This document shows, one piece after another, positions 47,641 to 59,600 of a stretch of DNA of 64,000 nucleotides. Origin of the DNA: Papio anubis (taxonomy: Eukaryota > Chordata > Mammalia > Primates > Cercopithecidae); assembly GCF_008728515.1 (NCBI RefSeq), contig NC_044980.1, positions 61,191,590 through 61,255,589 of the forward strand, read 5' to 3'. Both the position numbers and the translations under genes were made by a program. The stretch's first letter is position 1; every line of letters starts with the position of its first letter. The notes under the pieces are model-generated. The model searched no databases. It saw only the letters and a program-made list of their open reading frames with translations, and was not told the DNA's origin.

Positions 47641-48396
47641 TGAGAGTCTAGCACCTTTTAAAGACCTGAATAGGAAACATGTGTCATCTGTTGTCTCTAA
47701 GGGCAGCCACTATGAGACTTCAAAAGAACCTGGGTCTCCACAATCTCACAATCTTTTATCTCAACCAGAACATTTCCTTTCTATTGATCCCAGGTCTTTT
47801 TTTTTTTTTTGAGATGGAGTCTCACTCTTGCCCAGGCTGGAGTGCAGTGGGGTGATCTCGGCTCACTGCAACCTCTGCCTCTCAGGTTCAAGCAATTCTC
47901 CTGCCTCAGCCTCCTAAGTAGCTGGGATTACAGGTGTGCACCATCACACCCGGCTAATTTTTTTTTTTTTTTTTGTATTTTTAATAGAGATGGGGGTCTC
48001 ACCATGTTGGCTAGCCTGGTCTTGAACTTCTGACCTCAGGTGATCCACCCGCCTCAGCCTCTCAAAATGCGGGGATTACAGGCGTGAGCCACCCTGCCCA
48101 GCCTATCCCTGGTCTTTAGAAAATTCAACCAATTGTCAATCAGTCAACCAGAAAATGTTTACATTTACCTATAGCCTGGAAGCCCCACCTCTATTGGCCA
48201 AACTAATATATATCTTAAATGTATTTGATTGATGTCCCATGCCACTCTAAAATGTATAAAACCAAGCTGCACCCCAGCCACCTTGGGAACATGTTCTCAG
48301 GATCTCCTAAGGGCTATGTCATGGGCCATAGTCTTCATATCTGGCTCAGAATAAATCTCTTCAAATATTTTACAGCATTTGACTCTTCATCGAACA
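47641..48396 (+). mobile_element. ERV1-like solo LTR, split by an Alu
   Basis: Starts tgagagtctagcacctttta and ends cttcatcgaaca. It carries a tataaa box (48255-48260) and an aataaa signal (48350-48355) in promoter-then-polyA order. Its R region (ccaccttgggaacatgttct) resembles the R region of the provirus LTR at 35371, so the two families may be related. No internal sequence and no clean TSD. Confidence 0.75.
47801..48103 (-). mobile_element. Alu (AluS-like)
   Basis: An antisense Alu in the LTR with an imperfect TSD gatcccaggtcttt / tatccctggtcttt. It has a second T run in its linker (47960-47974). Confidence 0.96.
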
Positions 48397-49260
48397 TGCT
48401 TCATCTAGGTGCTAAATCTGATTAAATCTAATGAAACTTAAAAAAAAATCCACCTCTATGTTTTAACAGGAGTTATAACAATTATCCATAGCAAAAATAG
48501 TTATTCATGTAAAATTTTGGGAGACTTTGCATGTTTACTATAAGATTGAGAAAGTGAGTCTGCTTTTGCAAGCTATTTAATTCTTTTTCTATTTATTTTC
48601 TTCTTCACTTTATTATAGAAAGAAGAGGCACTATGCCAGAAGTTAGCTAATGTGAGCAATATCTAGGCATAGTTTGTATATGGGAAATATAGGTAATTAA
48701 ATGAAAATATTACTTTTATAAATACTCAGTAACAAATGAACCCCATGGGAAACTTCTGCTTTGTTTGTTCCCTTCTAAATTCACCTTTTGCTTTCCTGCC
48801 CCTTTTCCATTTGTCCCAGCTTGTACTTTCTCCCTGTCTTTACCTGTTAATATTACACAATATTATTACAGCACAAAACACCATCCTTTATGAGGCAAGA
48901 TATGATCTCTACCTTTGACCTTCGTACAACTTAATTTCTGTGCCAGGCACTTGACACTTAACCTGAGAAATGGCTTGCATTAGAGTTAACACAACAAAGG
49001 TCTTGATTTGACTGGGGCAGTCCAGATTTACCTCAGTTCCTGGCATCTCTTCTTATTTACCATTTGCCCTCATTTTTCTTTTAACAAAGATTTACTAATA
49101 ATGTCATTAAAATGCGCCAGGATGGGTTTCATAGATCTCTACTTTGCACTACCACTTTATGCCACAATGTCATCTAGCAGTTTGGGGGATTCACACACTG
49201 AACAGAGTTCTCGCTTGAACATGTAGTTAATTATAAAGATGACTAGGGGTAGTCTCTCTC
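48397..49260. other. No feature recognised
   Basis: A/T-rich sequence without a supported gene or repeat. Confidence 0.4.
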
Positions 49261-49850
49261 TTTCCCCAACATTTAAAAAAATTTTTTAAATTATACTTTA
49301 AGTTCTAGGGTACATGTGCACAATGTGCAGGTTTGTTGCATATGTATACATGTGCCATGTTGGTTTGCTGCACCCATTAACTTGTCATTTACATTAGGTA
49401 TTTCTCCTAATGCTATCCCTTCCCCATCCCCCCACGCCACAACAGGCCCCAGTGTGTGATGTTCCTCACCCTATGTCCAAGTGTTCTCATTGTTCAATTC
49501 CGACCTATGAGCAAGAACATGCGATGTTTGGTTTTCTATCCTTGCAATAGTTTGCTCAGAATGATGGTTTCCAGCTTCATCCATGTCCTTACAAAGGGCA
49601 TGAACTCATCCTTTTTTATGACTGCATAGTATTCCATAGTGTATATGTGCCACATTTTCTTAATCCAGTCTATCACTGATGGACATCTGGGTTGGTTCCA
49701 AGTCTTTGCTATTGTGAAGGGTGCTGCAGTAAACATTACGTGTTTATTACATGTGTCTTTATAGTAGAATGATTTATAATCCTTTGAGTATATACTCAGT
49801 AATGGGATCACTAGGTCAAATGGTATTTCTAGTTCTAAATCCTTGAGGAA

Positions 49851-50363
49851 TCACCACACTGTCTTCCACAATGGTTGAACTAGTTTACACTCCCACCAAC
49901 AGTGTAAAAGCGTTCCTATTTCTCCACATCCTCTCCAGCACCTGTTGTTTCCTGACTTTTTCATGACTGCCATTCTAACTGGTGTGAGATGGTATCTTAT
50001 TGTGGTTTTGATTTGCATTTCTCTGATGACCAGTGATGATGAGCATTTTTTCATGTGTCTGTTGGCTGCATAAATGTCTTCTTTTGAGAAGTGTCTGTTC
50101 ATATCCTTTGCCCACTTTTTGATGGGGTTGTTTGATTTTTTTTTCTTGTAAATTTGTTTAAGTTCTTTGTAGATTCTGGATATCAACCCTTTGTCAGATG
50201 AGTAGATTGCAAAAATTTTCTCCCATTCTGTAGGTTTCCTGTTCACTCTGATGGTAGTTTCTTTTGCTGTGCAGAAGCTCTTTAGTTTAATTAGATCCCA
50301 TTTGTCAATTTTGGCTTTTGTTGCCATTGCTCTTGGTGTTTTAGTCATGAAGTCCTTGCCCAC
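49851..50363 (-). pseudogene. L1 ORF2p C-terminal fragment
   Basis: A 170-codon open stretch of L1 ORF2 from the twin-primed L1PA copy. It covers the C-terminal part of ORF2p after the reverse transcriptase, including the cysteine-rich motif C-x3-C-x7-H-x4-C (residues about 143-161: CWRGC ... HCWWEC), proposed to bind RNA. ORF2 as a whole is broken: the endonuclease and most of the RT are missing through the 5' inversion, and stops separate this stretch from ORF2 parts on either side (49536-49811 and 50795-51148). It cannot make an active protein. Confidence 0.9.
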
Positions 50364-50794
50364 ATCTGTGTCCTGAATGGTATTGCCTAGGTTTTCTTCT
50401 AGAGTTTTTATGGTTTTAGATCTAACATTTAAGTCTTTAATCTATCTTGAATTAATTTTTGTATAAGATGTAAGGAAGGTATCCCGTTCCAGCTTTCTAC
50501 GTATGACTAGCCAGTTTTCCCAGCACCATTTATTAAATAGGGAATCTTTCCCCATTTCTTGTTTTTGTCAGGTTTGTCAAGGATCAGATGCTTGTAGATG
50601 TGTGGTGTAATTTTCTGAGGCCTCTATTCTGTTCCATTGGTCTATATCTCTGTTTTGGTACCAGTACCATGCTGTTTTGGTTACTGTAGCCTTGTAGTAT
50701 AGTTTGAAATCAGGTAGCATGATGCCTCCAGCTTTGTTCTTTTGGCTTAGGATTGTCTTGGCAATGCGGGCTCTTTTTTGGTTCCATATGAACT

Positions 50795-51148
50795 TTAAAG
50801 TAGTTTTTCCAATTCTGTGAAGAAAGTCATTGGTAGCCTGATGGGGACGGCATTGAATCTATAAATTACCTTGGGCAGTATGGCCATGTTCACGATATTG
50901 ATTCTTCCTATCCATGAGCATGGAATGTTCTTCCATTTGTTTGTGTCCTCTTTTATTTCGCTGAGCAGTGGTTTGTAGTTCTCCTTGAAGAGATCCTTCA
51001 CTTCCCTTGTAAGTTGGATTCCTAGGTATTTTATTCTCTTTCTAGCAATAGTGAATGTGAGTTCACTCATGATTTGGCTTTCTGTTTGTCTGTTATTGGT
51101 GTATAGGAATGCTTGTGATTTTTGCACATTGATTTTGTATCCTGAGAC
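50795..51148 (-). pseudogene. L1 ORF2p RT-region fragment
   Basis: The open stretch just downstream of the inversion junction encodes RT-distal ORF2p, with the typical IKYLGIQLTREVKDLFKENY-type segment and a WIGRINIVNMAILPKVIYRF segment. The frame runs past 51148 into flipped 5'UTR, so its first ~17 codons are chimeric and not ORF2. Confidence 0.88.
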
Positions 51149-51461
51149 CAAGATGGCTGAATAGGAACAGCTCTGGTCTGCAACTCCCAGTGTGATCAAC
51201 GCAGAAGACGGGTGATTTCTGCATTTTCAACTGAGGTACCTGGTTCATCTCACTGGGACTGGTTGGACAGTGGGTGCAGCTCACGGAGGGCGAGCTGAAG
51301 CAGGGCGGGGCATTGCCTCACCCAGGAAGCACAAGCGGTCCTGGGATTTCCCTTTCCTAGCCAAGGGAAGCCGTGACAGACTGTACCAGGAAAATTGGGA
51401 CGCTGCCCCCTAAATGCTGTGCTTTTCCAGCACTCTTAGCAAACGACACACCAGGAGATTA
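51149..51461 (+). promoter_or_regulatory. L1 5'UTR head, flipped
   Basis: The first ~310 bp of the L1PA 5'UTR, from caagatggctgaataggaac. This covers the YY1-type site (caagatggc at 51149-51157) and the proximal Pol II promoter segment known for L1. Oriented rightward, away from the rest of the L1. A stretch around the gcgcgagc region is deleted. Confidence 0.85.
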
Positions 51462-51475
51462 TTTCCCCAACATTT

Positions 51476-51804
51476 TTAAGATGTAGTGTCAACTAACATT
51501 TTCCTTTCAAGGACAGCTGGCAGGACACTCACTGATAAAAGCAAGTGCTTGAAATGCAGGCAATGGAGGACAGCCTGCTCCTGCCAGCCTCAGGTGGTGG
51601 TGGGAGGAACTGATATTGTCACTCCAGCTGGACACTTGGGTGCTCCAGCTGCACAGTCTTAACGTCCATCGTACACAGAGAGAAGGTTGTTGAAATTCTC
51701 TTGCTGGAGCGGATCTCTCCTTTACCATATGGTGCACACAAGTATTGATTTATTTTATTGTTTGGTAATACTTTTTTATTTCACAAAAAGCCCTATCATC
51801 AGCA
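51476..51804. other. No feature recognised
   Basis: Mixed-GC single-copy-looking sequence between two L1 copies; no supported gene. Confidence 0.4.
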
Positions 51805-53350
51805 TGAGCTTTATTATTATTATTAAGATAAAACCCATAAACAAAAAACACCCACTATTTTAACCAATTTGAAATGTAAAACTCAGTAGTTTTTTAGTAT
51901 ATCTGCAACTTTATGTAACCACCACCACTGTCTAATTTTACATTTCCATCATGCCAAAAAAAAGAAAAAAAGAAGCCTTGTACCTGTTAACAGTCACTCC
52001 CCACCTCCCTCTTCACCTGTTCTCTAACAATCACCAGTCTCTTTTCTGTTTTCAGGGACTTGCCTATTCCGGATATTCCATAGAAATAGAATAACAAAAT
52101 ATGCAGCCTTTTGTGTCTGGCTTCTTTCACTTAGCACAATGTTTTCCAGGTTCGTCCATGTTGTAGCATATACCAGTACTTCGTCCCTTATTATGGTTGA
52201 ATAATATTCCCCCATATGGTTATATCACATTTTGTTTATCTGCTCATCAATGAGTGAACATTTATGTTATTTCTACTTTTTTACTATTATGAATAATGCA
52301 TCTATGAACATTTGTGTATCCAACATGTTTTCCATTCTGTTGAGTAGATACCTAGGAATGGAATTATTGAATCATAGGGTAACTATGTCTAACTTTTTGA
52401 GAAACTACAGAAGTGTTTTCCAAAGGGGATATACCATTTTATATTCCTACCAGGAATGGAATGTATGAGGATTCCAATGTCTGTACATCCATGTCAATAC
52501 TTGTTAATGTCTGCCTATTTGATTATAGCCATCCTAGTGGGTGTGAAGTGATATCTCATTTGGCTTTGATTTAAATTTACTTAATGACAAATGATGCTAA
52601 AAGTCTTTTCATGTGCATGTTGAACATTTGTGTATCTTCTTTGGAGAAATGTTCATCCAAATCCCTTGCCCATTTTTTAACTTAGGCGGCTTGTCTTTTT
52701 ATTATTTAATTGTAAGATGTCATTATATGTTTGGATCATAGATGCTTATCAGATATATGATTTGCAAATAATTTCTCCCACCAGTGGGCTGTCTTTTCAT
52801 TCTCTTGATAGTTTTTTTTTTTTTTTGAAGTACAAATGCTCTTGATTTTGATGAAGTCCAATTTATCTATTTTCTCTTTTGTTGCTTGTGATTTTGGTGT
52901 CATATTTCAGAAATCATTGCCTAATTCAAGGTCATTAAGACTTATACCCATGTTTTCTTCTAAGGGTCTTACAGTTTTATCTTTTACATTTAGGTTTTTT
53001 TTTTTTTTTTTTTTTTTTTGTCCTTTTTGAGTTAATGTTTCTATATGGTGTCAGGTAAGTGTCCAAATGTATTCTTTTCTTATGGATATTCAGTTGTTCC
53101 AGCATCATTTGTTGAAAAGACTATTCTTCCTCCAATGAATGGTCTTGGCATCCACAGTTATAGGATATTGCTGGACTCTCAATTCTATTCCATTGATCTA
53201 TGTATCTGTCTATCTTTATGCCAGTAGTACACTGTTTTGAATACTGTAACTTTGTAGTAAGTTTTGAAATCAGGAAGTATGAATCCTCTGATTTTGCTCT
53301 TCTTTTTCATAACTGTTTTTGGGTATTCAAGGTCCCTACTTTGCCTTAGC
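51805..53350 (-). mobile_element. L1 (L1MA/L1PB-like), 3' half
   Basis: Antisense L1 3'UTR and ORF2 C-terminal region: cttctttcacttagcacaat near 52121, gatatctcatttggctttga near 52550, gccagtagtacactgttttg near 53220. Long T runs lie at 52809-52823 and 52995-53020. Many stops; no usable ORF. Confidence 0.92.
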
Positions 53351-55490
53351 TTAATGTTCAGTTAGTGATTAAATAAAGATTGTTTTCAATGCCTGGAACC
53401 AAAAAAAATTCCCAATCTTTTCAGAGGGGTTCTGTTTGTGTGTCAGGTTTGCCTTCAACACAGCCAGGATGTTTACTCCCCTGCTTTAGTCTGTACTTCC
53501 CACTTCTACAGAGGTCTTTCCTGGGCACGGACGTAGCTCTGGGCATACATGTAATCTGCTAGATTCCTAGGATTATGTCAGAGCTTTTCAAAGACCTTAT
53601 TCCCTAAAGCATCTCACTCCCAACACTTTTCTCTCAAGTATTTTAGTTCATCTATTATTTGCCCCAGCTGTTATTAATATGTATTGCATCAGCAGGGACT
53701 GAAACATTTGCCCATGAATGTTTTTGATAAAAGCTTTCTGCTCTTGTATCAGCTTTATCACAAGGGGAGTATCAGTCAGATGAGATCAAGGTAAGCCATT
53801 TGAGCAGGTCTTCCAGGGAGCCAAGAGACAGATCAACCAAGGACAATTTGCAGATGGTGTGTGTTCTGCATGCTCCTTTCCTGGTAAGGTACAGGGAATG
53901 TAAGCTATTACTATTAAGGCTACCGTTGAGATGGGGAATGGAGGATTGGACTAGGGTAGGGGAACATGCCACAAAACTTACTGAGATCCAGCTCATTTTT
54001 CTTGAATAAGTCCTTTCTGTGTTGCTGCAAGCTTTTAGTTAGTTTTCAAAGTTCCAAAAAATTTGTGATAGTTTTTGCCAGTTTTTTTCCATTGCTTTTA
54101 TGGGGGAATGGGCTTTGGGAGTTCCTTATCCATCATCAATTTTCTCTCAGCAACGAGCTTTTCAAGAACACATGTTGAATAAAAAAATTAAGAACTGAAT
54201 TTTAATTTCTCAAGAAAATAAATGGTAGATGTATAATCTCAGAAAAAACAATTCATTTCTACCAGTCACCATAGAGGTAGTGATGACATTCCTGACCACT
54301 TGAATGCAGGAGATACAAATTTGCTGAAGAATTATCAAGATCTACTTTAAAAGTAGGTATTCTGTGAAAACTGTATCTGAGACAATTTCACATGTATAGC
54401 TGCAGAAGTTTATTTACATATCACAATCTGAAATACAACTTTTTAAAAATAAAATGATTGCTATTCTAAATTAACTTCTCTCATTTTGACTCCTAAGTTC
54501 TCTTGTGTATGTACAAAAAATAGAATAACTGTCAATGTGTTGGGTCCATTAGCAAAAGAAGAAACTTACAAACAGACAACTGAGGTGTGTTTTATATTTG
54601 TGACATCAGATGCATCAGAGAGAAAAATCAGTCAAATTGATACAAATGGTGGTTCATTTTTTTCATTAAATTCATGGAGTCAAAGTAAATCTTTTGAAAG
54701 TTCATTGCATTGAATTTGAAATGTTTGACATCAATGTAGATTTTTTTGTAAATACAGTTCAAAAGTTTAACACTGAAAATAAAATAATTTGTTTTTATAG
54801 GGTTAATATAAATACAAATTTTGGTAGAACACAGACAGCATTGCAGCAATAGCAATGTTCTTACTAAATTAGGAAACAGAGCAGAAATGTATTCAAAATT
54901 GGTTGTGTGCAAACACAATTGATAATTTTGTGTTCAAACAAGCTGCAGTTTTCTACCAATCAAAATAGAAGTTTTAGTTATCAAGATTTACAAATATTTT
55001 TATACATGCACAGAGTAACAGAACTGTGAAATTTTCTGACAAAGCTGATGCTGAATACAGAAAAATAGTTCAATTTGGCTGTAAAATATTTTCTCTCTTC
55101 ATTGTCCTTCATCAGTTGGAATTTTAAAAATGTTGTGCCTTTGGAGAACTACTTTGTAAATTTACCTAAGTGACCTAACATGGTAGTATATTAGTTTGTA
55201 AATAAGTCCTTCAAATTTTGACTGCATTTTGTTCAAAAGCTAGCATTTACTAATACACAGAAGCAACATCCTTGACAAATTTTATCCTATAAAATTAATT
55301 ACCAAAGAAAATTAGTCTGAATAGAGACAGAAAGGCAGTGCTTATGAAAATACTGAACTCAAATATTTATACATTTTAATTTTTAAAGGTAGAATTGAGG
55401 CTATCCTCCATTTAGTAGAATTTACTTTGAGCTTCCTGTGTACCTCAGCTCCTGTAAGAGTGTATTTTCCAATCTAAAATATTGTAGCTG
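53351..55490. other. Low-repeat DNA, A/T-rich, no gene recognised
   Basis: No interspersed repeat or exon is recognised. Short open frames are consistent with chance. Confidence 0.45.
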
Positions 55491-55795
55491 GGCCAGGTGT
55501 GGTGGCTCACACCTACAATCCCAGCACTTTGGGAGACCAAGGCTGGTGGATGACTTGAGCCCAGGAGTTCAAGACCAGCCTGGGCAACATGGCAAAACCC
55601 TGTCTTTACTAAAAATACAAAAGTTAGCCAGGCATGGTGGCACATGCCTGTAGTCCCAGCTACTTGGGAGGCTGAAGTGGGAGGATCACTTAAGACTGGG
55701 AGGTTGAGGCCACACTGAATTGTGATCATGCCACTGCACTCTAGACTGGGTGACAGAGAGTGATCCTGTTTAAAAAAAAGAAAAAGAAAAAATAT
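55491..55795 (+). mobile_element. Alu (AluJ/S)
   Basis: A sense Alu from ggccaggtgtggtggctcac to an A-rich, then ata-rich tail (55772-55801). Confidence 0.95.
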
Positions 55796-57039
55796 ATATA
55801 TAGTCTATCAAGAGAATTCAGTTTAAGATATCAACAATATCAAATTTAGTAATTATAAATGCAACTTTGAAAATATTAGAATAAATTTTATGAAAAATAA
55901 AGAAAAATCATACAAAATATACTTCAAAAACTATATGGGTCAGAAAAATAACAATTATATACCATTAGAAAACAGATATAAATTTGAAAATTAATTAAAA
56001 TACATGAATATGTTCCAGGAATCATTATTCTGTTGTTAAATGTTCAAATAATCAATATAAGAAACTTTTGAAAATTTCACTTTAATATACATGGACATGT
56101 AATTTTGTTTGTGAATATATTCATTTAAATTTTCTAGAAAGTTTTTATATTGGAAAATAGTTTGAAAGAACTGTTTTGTTGATCCAGTTATATCATGATA
56201 CCAATTTGTTAGTTAATAAGAAAAAGTCTGTAAAAATTATGTTACTGTAGATATTCTTAGTGCCTTTTTACTCTCAATGATATCCTGGTTTGGATGACAA
56301 ATTACCCTAGTTATAATTATTTGTCATGTACTCAGAATGTCTGGACTTCTGGGTAATAGCAATAAATTGATATTAAGTTCTCTCTCCTATAAAGCCCACC
56401 AAAATGACTTAAGGGAATAAAATGCTTTAAGTCCATAAAGCCAAAGAGTAGAGGCATGGAAACAAAGAATGCAAAATGGCAAAAACTGCTGTCAGATTTA
56501 AGGCAGATGGATGGGGGTAACTTATTAAACAGAGCCTCTGGCTTCAACCCACCTTTGTGCCTACAGAGGGGAAAGCCCATCACTCCAAAAAACCCCAGCA
56601 GCTTCAGGACATGTAGAAAAGCATGGGTGAGGCATGAGGGTGAAAACCAAGGGTGTTACTGAGACAGCCTGGGTGATGTAGATTACCAGCCTTTCTCAAC
56701 TGGGGATTCTGCAGAGGATTAAACGTTGCAGAAAATGCTTTGGGTTACTAATCTCTCAATTCTCCCAAGGATGGCACAAACTTACCGCCACTCTCCATGT
56801 ATTGGAGAGAAGTTTATTCATTCCCTATAATGGACGCCTTAACACATCAGAGCTGAAGCCTCTTGCAGCACCCCAGCTTAGAAGGACCAGTTGGAACCTT
56901 CAGGGCCACCTGCCACTCTGAGTAGATACTGTTGAAAACACTGAATTCTGAAGCCCTTGGGCCCCTTCCTCCACCTTGCTTCCTGAATGCCAGCAACAGG
57001 ATTTATACTCTGCTGTGGCAGATTAAAAGATTCTTCCCT
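55796..57039. other. A/T-rich DNA, no gene recognised
   Basis: The first half is very A/T-rich. 56690-57039 may be the start of the old LINE that follows, but I cannot assign it firmly. Confidence 0.4.
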
Positions 57040-57616
57040 GAGAAGATTGAAGAACTACAGAGAAAAGACCTACAAATGCTGATAGTGAAACCCTCCGGTT
57101 GACAAGCCCTGCCCAGATTCCAAGTTTTCAATAAACATTTTAGAGTCTCCCCCTTACATATGAGCATCAACAGATTGCCAGAGGTTTGAAGGAGCCATGG
57201 GTGTGAAAGACAAAGGCCAATATCAGCAAATAGAAGAAAATAAATTCCGAGGCAGCAGAGACAATGAGAAATTGCAAGCTTTAAAGTAACCGTTAACTAA
57301 AAGCCTCAGAGATACACTGCATCCATGAAACAAAAAGAGTCAGAAATGTGTTGGATATAAACGTTTCCGAAGAACCTTTTGAAGATAAAGTTGAGGAAAT
57401 CTGCTAGAAAACAATAGGAAAAAAAGGAAAATAGGAGAAAAAAAGAAGAAAATTAAAGAATGAATTGAGGATCTAAAAAGAATTTTAGAGCTAAAACATA
57501 AAATGGAGAGGAAAGTATAAGATCCCCTAGACTGAAGGACTCACATCTCCAGACATAGAAGGTTCTATCAAGTTCTCCGCACAAATAATAATTTCAAAAA
57601 GATCCATATTAATGCA

Positions 57617-57864
57617 TGTTAAAGAGGGAATAACGCAGGTCACATACAAAGGATGAGGAATCAGCCAGGCATGTGACTAATACCTGTACTCCCAGCACTT
57701 TGGGAGGCCATGGCAGAAGGATTGCTTGAGCCCAGGAGTTTGTTAAAGAGATAATAATGCAGGTCACATGCAAAGGATGAGGAATCAGCAAGGCATGTGG
57801 CTAATACCTGTACTCCCAGCACTTTGGGAGGCCACGGCAGAAGGATTGCTTGAGCCCAGGAGTT
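57617..57864 (+). repeat. 124-bp tandem duplication across the LINE/Alu junction
   Basis: Unit 1 (57617-57740) and unit 2 (57741-57864) align without gaps with 7 differences (about 94% identity). Each contains about 48 bp of LINE and about 76 bp of Alu 5' end. Only unit 2 runs on into the full Alu, so the duplication occurred after the Alu inserted. Confidence 0.97.
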
Positions 57865-58072
57865 TGAGACCACCCTGTGCAAGATGGCAAGATCCCATCT
57901 CTATACAAAATTTCAAAATTAGTTGGGCATGGTAACATGTGCCTGTAGTACCAGCTACTTGAGAGGCTGAGGTGTGAGGATCACTTGAGCCTGGGAGGTT
58001 GAAGTCGCAGTGAGCTATGATTGCCCCACCGCCCTTCAGCCTGAGCAACAGAGAGGCTATCTCAAAAAAAAA
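57788..58072 (+). mobile_element. Alu (AluJ-like)
   Basis: A sense diverged Alu from gcaaggcatgtggctaatac to a short A tail at 58061-58069. Its first 76 bp also occur alone at 57665-57740 through the tandem duplication. Confidence 0.94.
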
Positions 58073-58549
58073 GGAGGGGGGAGGGAGAATCAAAGTGACA
58101 ACAGGCATCTCACTGGCACCACAGAAAGCTTGAAGGCAAGGGAGCAAGGCCTTCAATGTCTGAGAAAAAGATTTTATGTTTAGTTTCTATAGGGGAGCCA
58201 AACATACTATTATTCTAATCTCCTTGGCTATTGTTTTAAGCTACTATTAACCTCTTGCTCATCAAGTTGCTTATTTACTTCTCAGGGCTAGCAGGTATCC
58301 GGAGTTTCCCTTGAAAGAACCCAAGATTTTCCCTTATTTCCATGCTTGGGTGGCCTGCAGGCCCCTAAGAGGCATCCCTGCTCCATCTTAACTCCCAACC
58401 TAAAATTCTTAACCCAGATAAATTATCAATAAAATATGAGGGAAGAATAAAAACATTTTCAGACACTTACCTCCCATGCATCCTTAAAGAGTAACTAGAA
58501 GATGTTATTTAGCAAAACAAAATGAGACGAAATAGTTCCCTTGACCCCT

Positions 58550-59315
58550 TTGCAGGACTCATGAAGGGATGGCTCACTTGCTCAGCCCACAGTGCTCAAG
58601 CCCCTTGCAGGAAGAGGAGCATGCAGGTGAGCCGGTGCAGGAGCTGGGGTGAGTGCCTTTGGGAACTAGCAAGGACAAACACTGTACTGGTCTGTGGCAG
58701 TGTCTAGGGATTGCCTGTGACCTCTAAAGTCCCAGAGGGCATGTGTTACAGTGTACTCTTTTGGCTTTGCTGTCCAAGGATGGCTTGCATGTTAAACAGC
58801 TCAGTGGAGAGTCAGCGTGACAGCCTCTTGCACCCGCACCTGGGTCCTTATCCCGTGCCCAAGAAGAAGGAGGTCATATGGACTTGAAGGATGATGAATG
58901 TGGAGATTTTATTGAGCAGGGGAAGTGACTTTCAGCGGGTGGGGAGCTGGAAAGGGGATGGAGTGGGAAGGCGGTCTTCTCCTGACCATAGTCTTTGACC
59001 ATACTACTTCCCCAATCATAGTTTCTGATGTCCAGCTGCTTCTTCTCCTCTCAATGGTCAGATGCTTCCCTCTCCTGTGTGTATGTCCTTCTCTGCCACG
59101 CTGCTCTGCTCCTCTGCCAGTGGAGCTTAGGGTTTTTATGGGAACAGCTTAGGGTTTTTATGGGCAGACCAAAAAGCAACATTTGGGTGGGAAAACAGAA
59201 ATGTGAAGTTCTCATTTAGGGCCATGAGTTCACGCTTGAGGGCAGAGCCCTTGCCAGGGACCCTGCCCTTTTCTACTCCTTCTACTCAGTATTTCCCTGC
59301 CTCCTGTCTGTATCA
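58550..59315 (-). mobile_element. ERV solo LTR
   Basis: Read on the minus strand it begins tgatacagacaggaggcagg (59315), carries a TATA-like cataaaaacc motif twice (59131-59140 and 59153-59162) and an aataaa signal (58908-58913), followed by a long R-U5-like part. It interrupts the old LINE. The left boundary is uncertain and no TSD was resolved. The family is probably ERV1, not named. Confidence 0.7.
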
Positions 59316-59600
59316 AAGGGACTAAATCAAGAAAAGAAGAGTCAAGAGATCCAGAAATGAAAATCCAAAATCAGTGAAGAGAAGTCCCAGGATACTTGTG
59401 TGCAGCAGCCTGGGTGTCAGTCAGCTCCCAATGGGACAGAAGGATCAGGGATGCCAGGAGGAAGGTCTCCAGGAATGAATTACGACCAATAGATGATGTA
59501 ATAAGTCTGACTAATGAAAAGTAGTGTCAAGAGCAGTTTTATAGAGCTCTTGGAACTGTAGGAAGAATCAGCAAAAGGCACACAGAAAATTAAGCAAATG

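Larger units (their letters stand above)
49275..51461 (-). mobile_element. L1PA insertion with inverted 5' end (twin priming)
   Basis: One insertion bounded by a perfect 14-bp TSD, tttccccaacattt, at 49261-49274 and 51462-51475. 49275-51148 is minus-strand L1 3'UTR and ORF2; 51149-51461 is the start of the L1 5'UTR in the opposite (plus) orientation. Everything between the 5'UTR at about nt 310 and mid-ORF2 is absent. The junction shows the 5'-most RNA position, as twin priming predicts. The sequence is close to the L1PA consensus, so it is primate-specific. Confidence 0.93.
57040..59600 (+). mobile_element. Ancient L1/HAL1-like LINE, interrupted
   Basis: Sense segments at 57040-57787, 58090-58175, 58410-58545 and 59316-59600. 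Recognised motifs: caggtcacatacaaaggatg near 57634, aaggcaagggagcaaggcct near 58133, agaataaaaacattttcaga near 58444, and ttacctcccatgcatcctta near 58469. An Alu, a tandem duplication and an LTR interrupt it. Old L1 or half-L1 (HAL1); too decayed for an ORF. Confidence 0.65.

Noticed and set aside
35371..48396. The LTR at 47,641 as a third LTR of the provirus
   Set aside because: It is in the opposite orientation and differs over most of its length; only an R-region-like stretch is similar, suggesting related families and not the same insertion.
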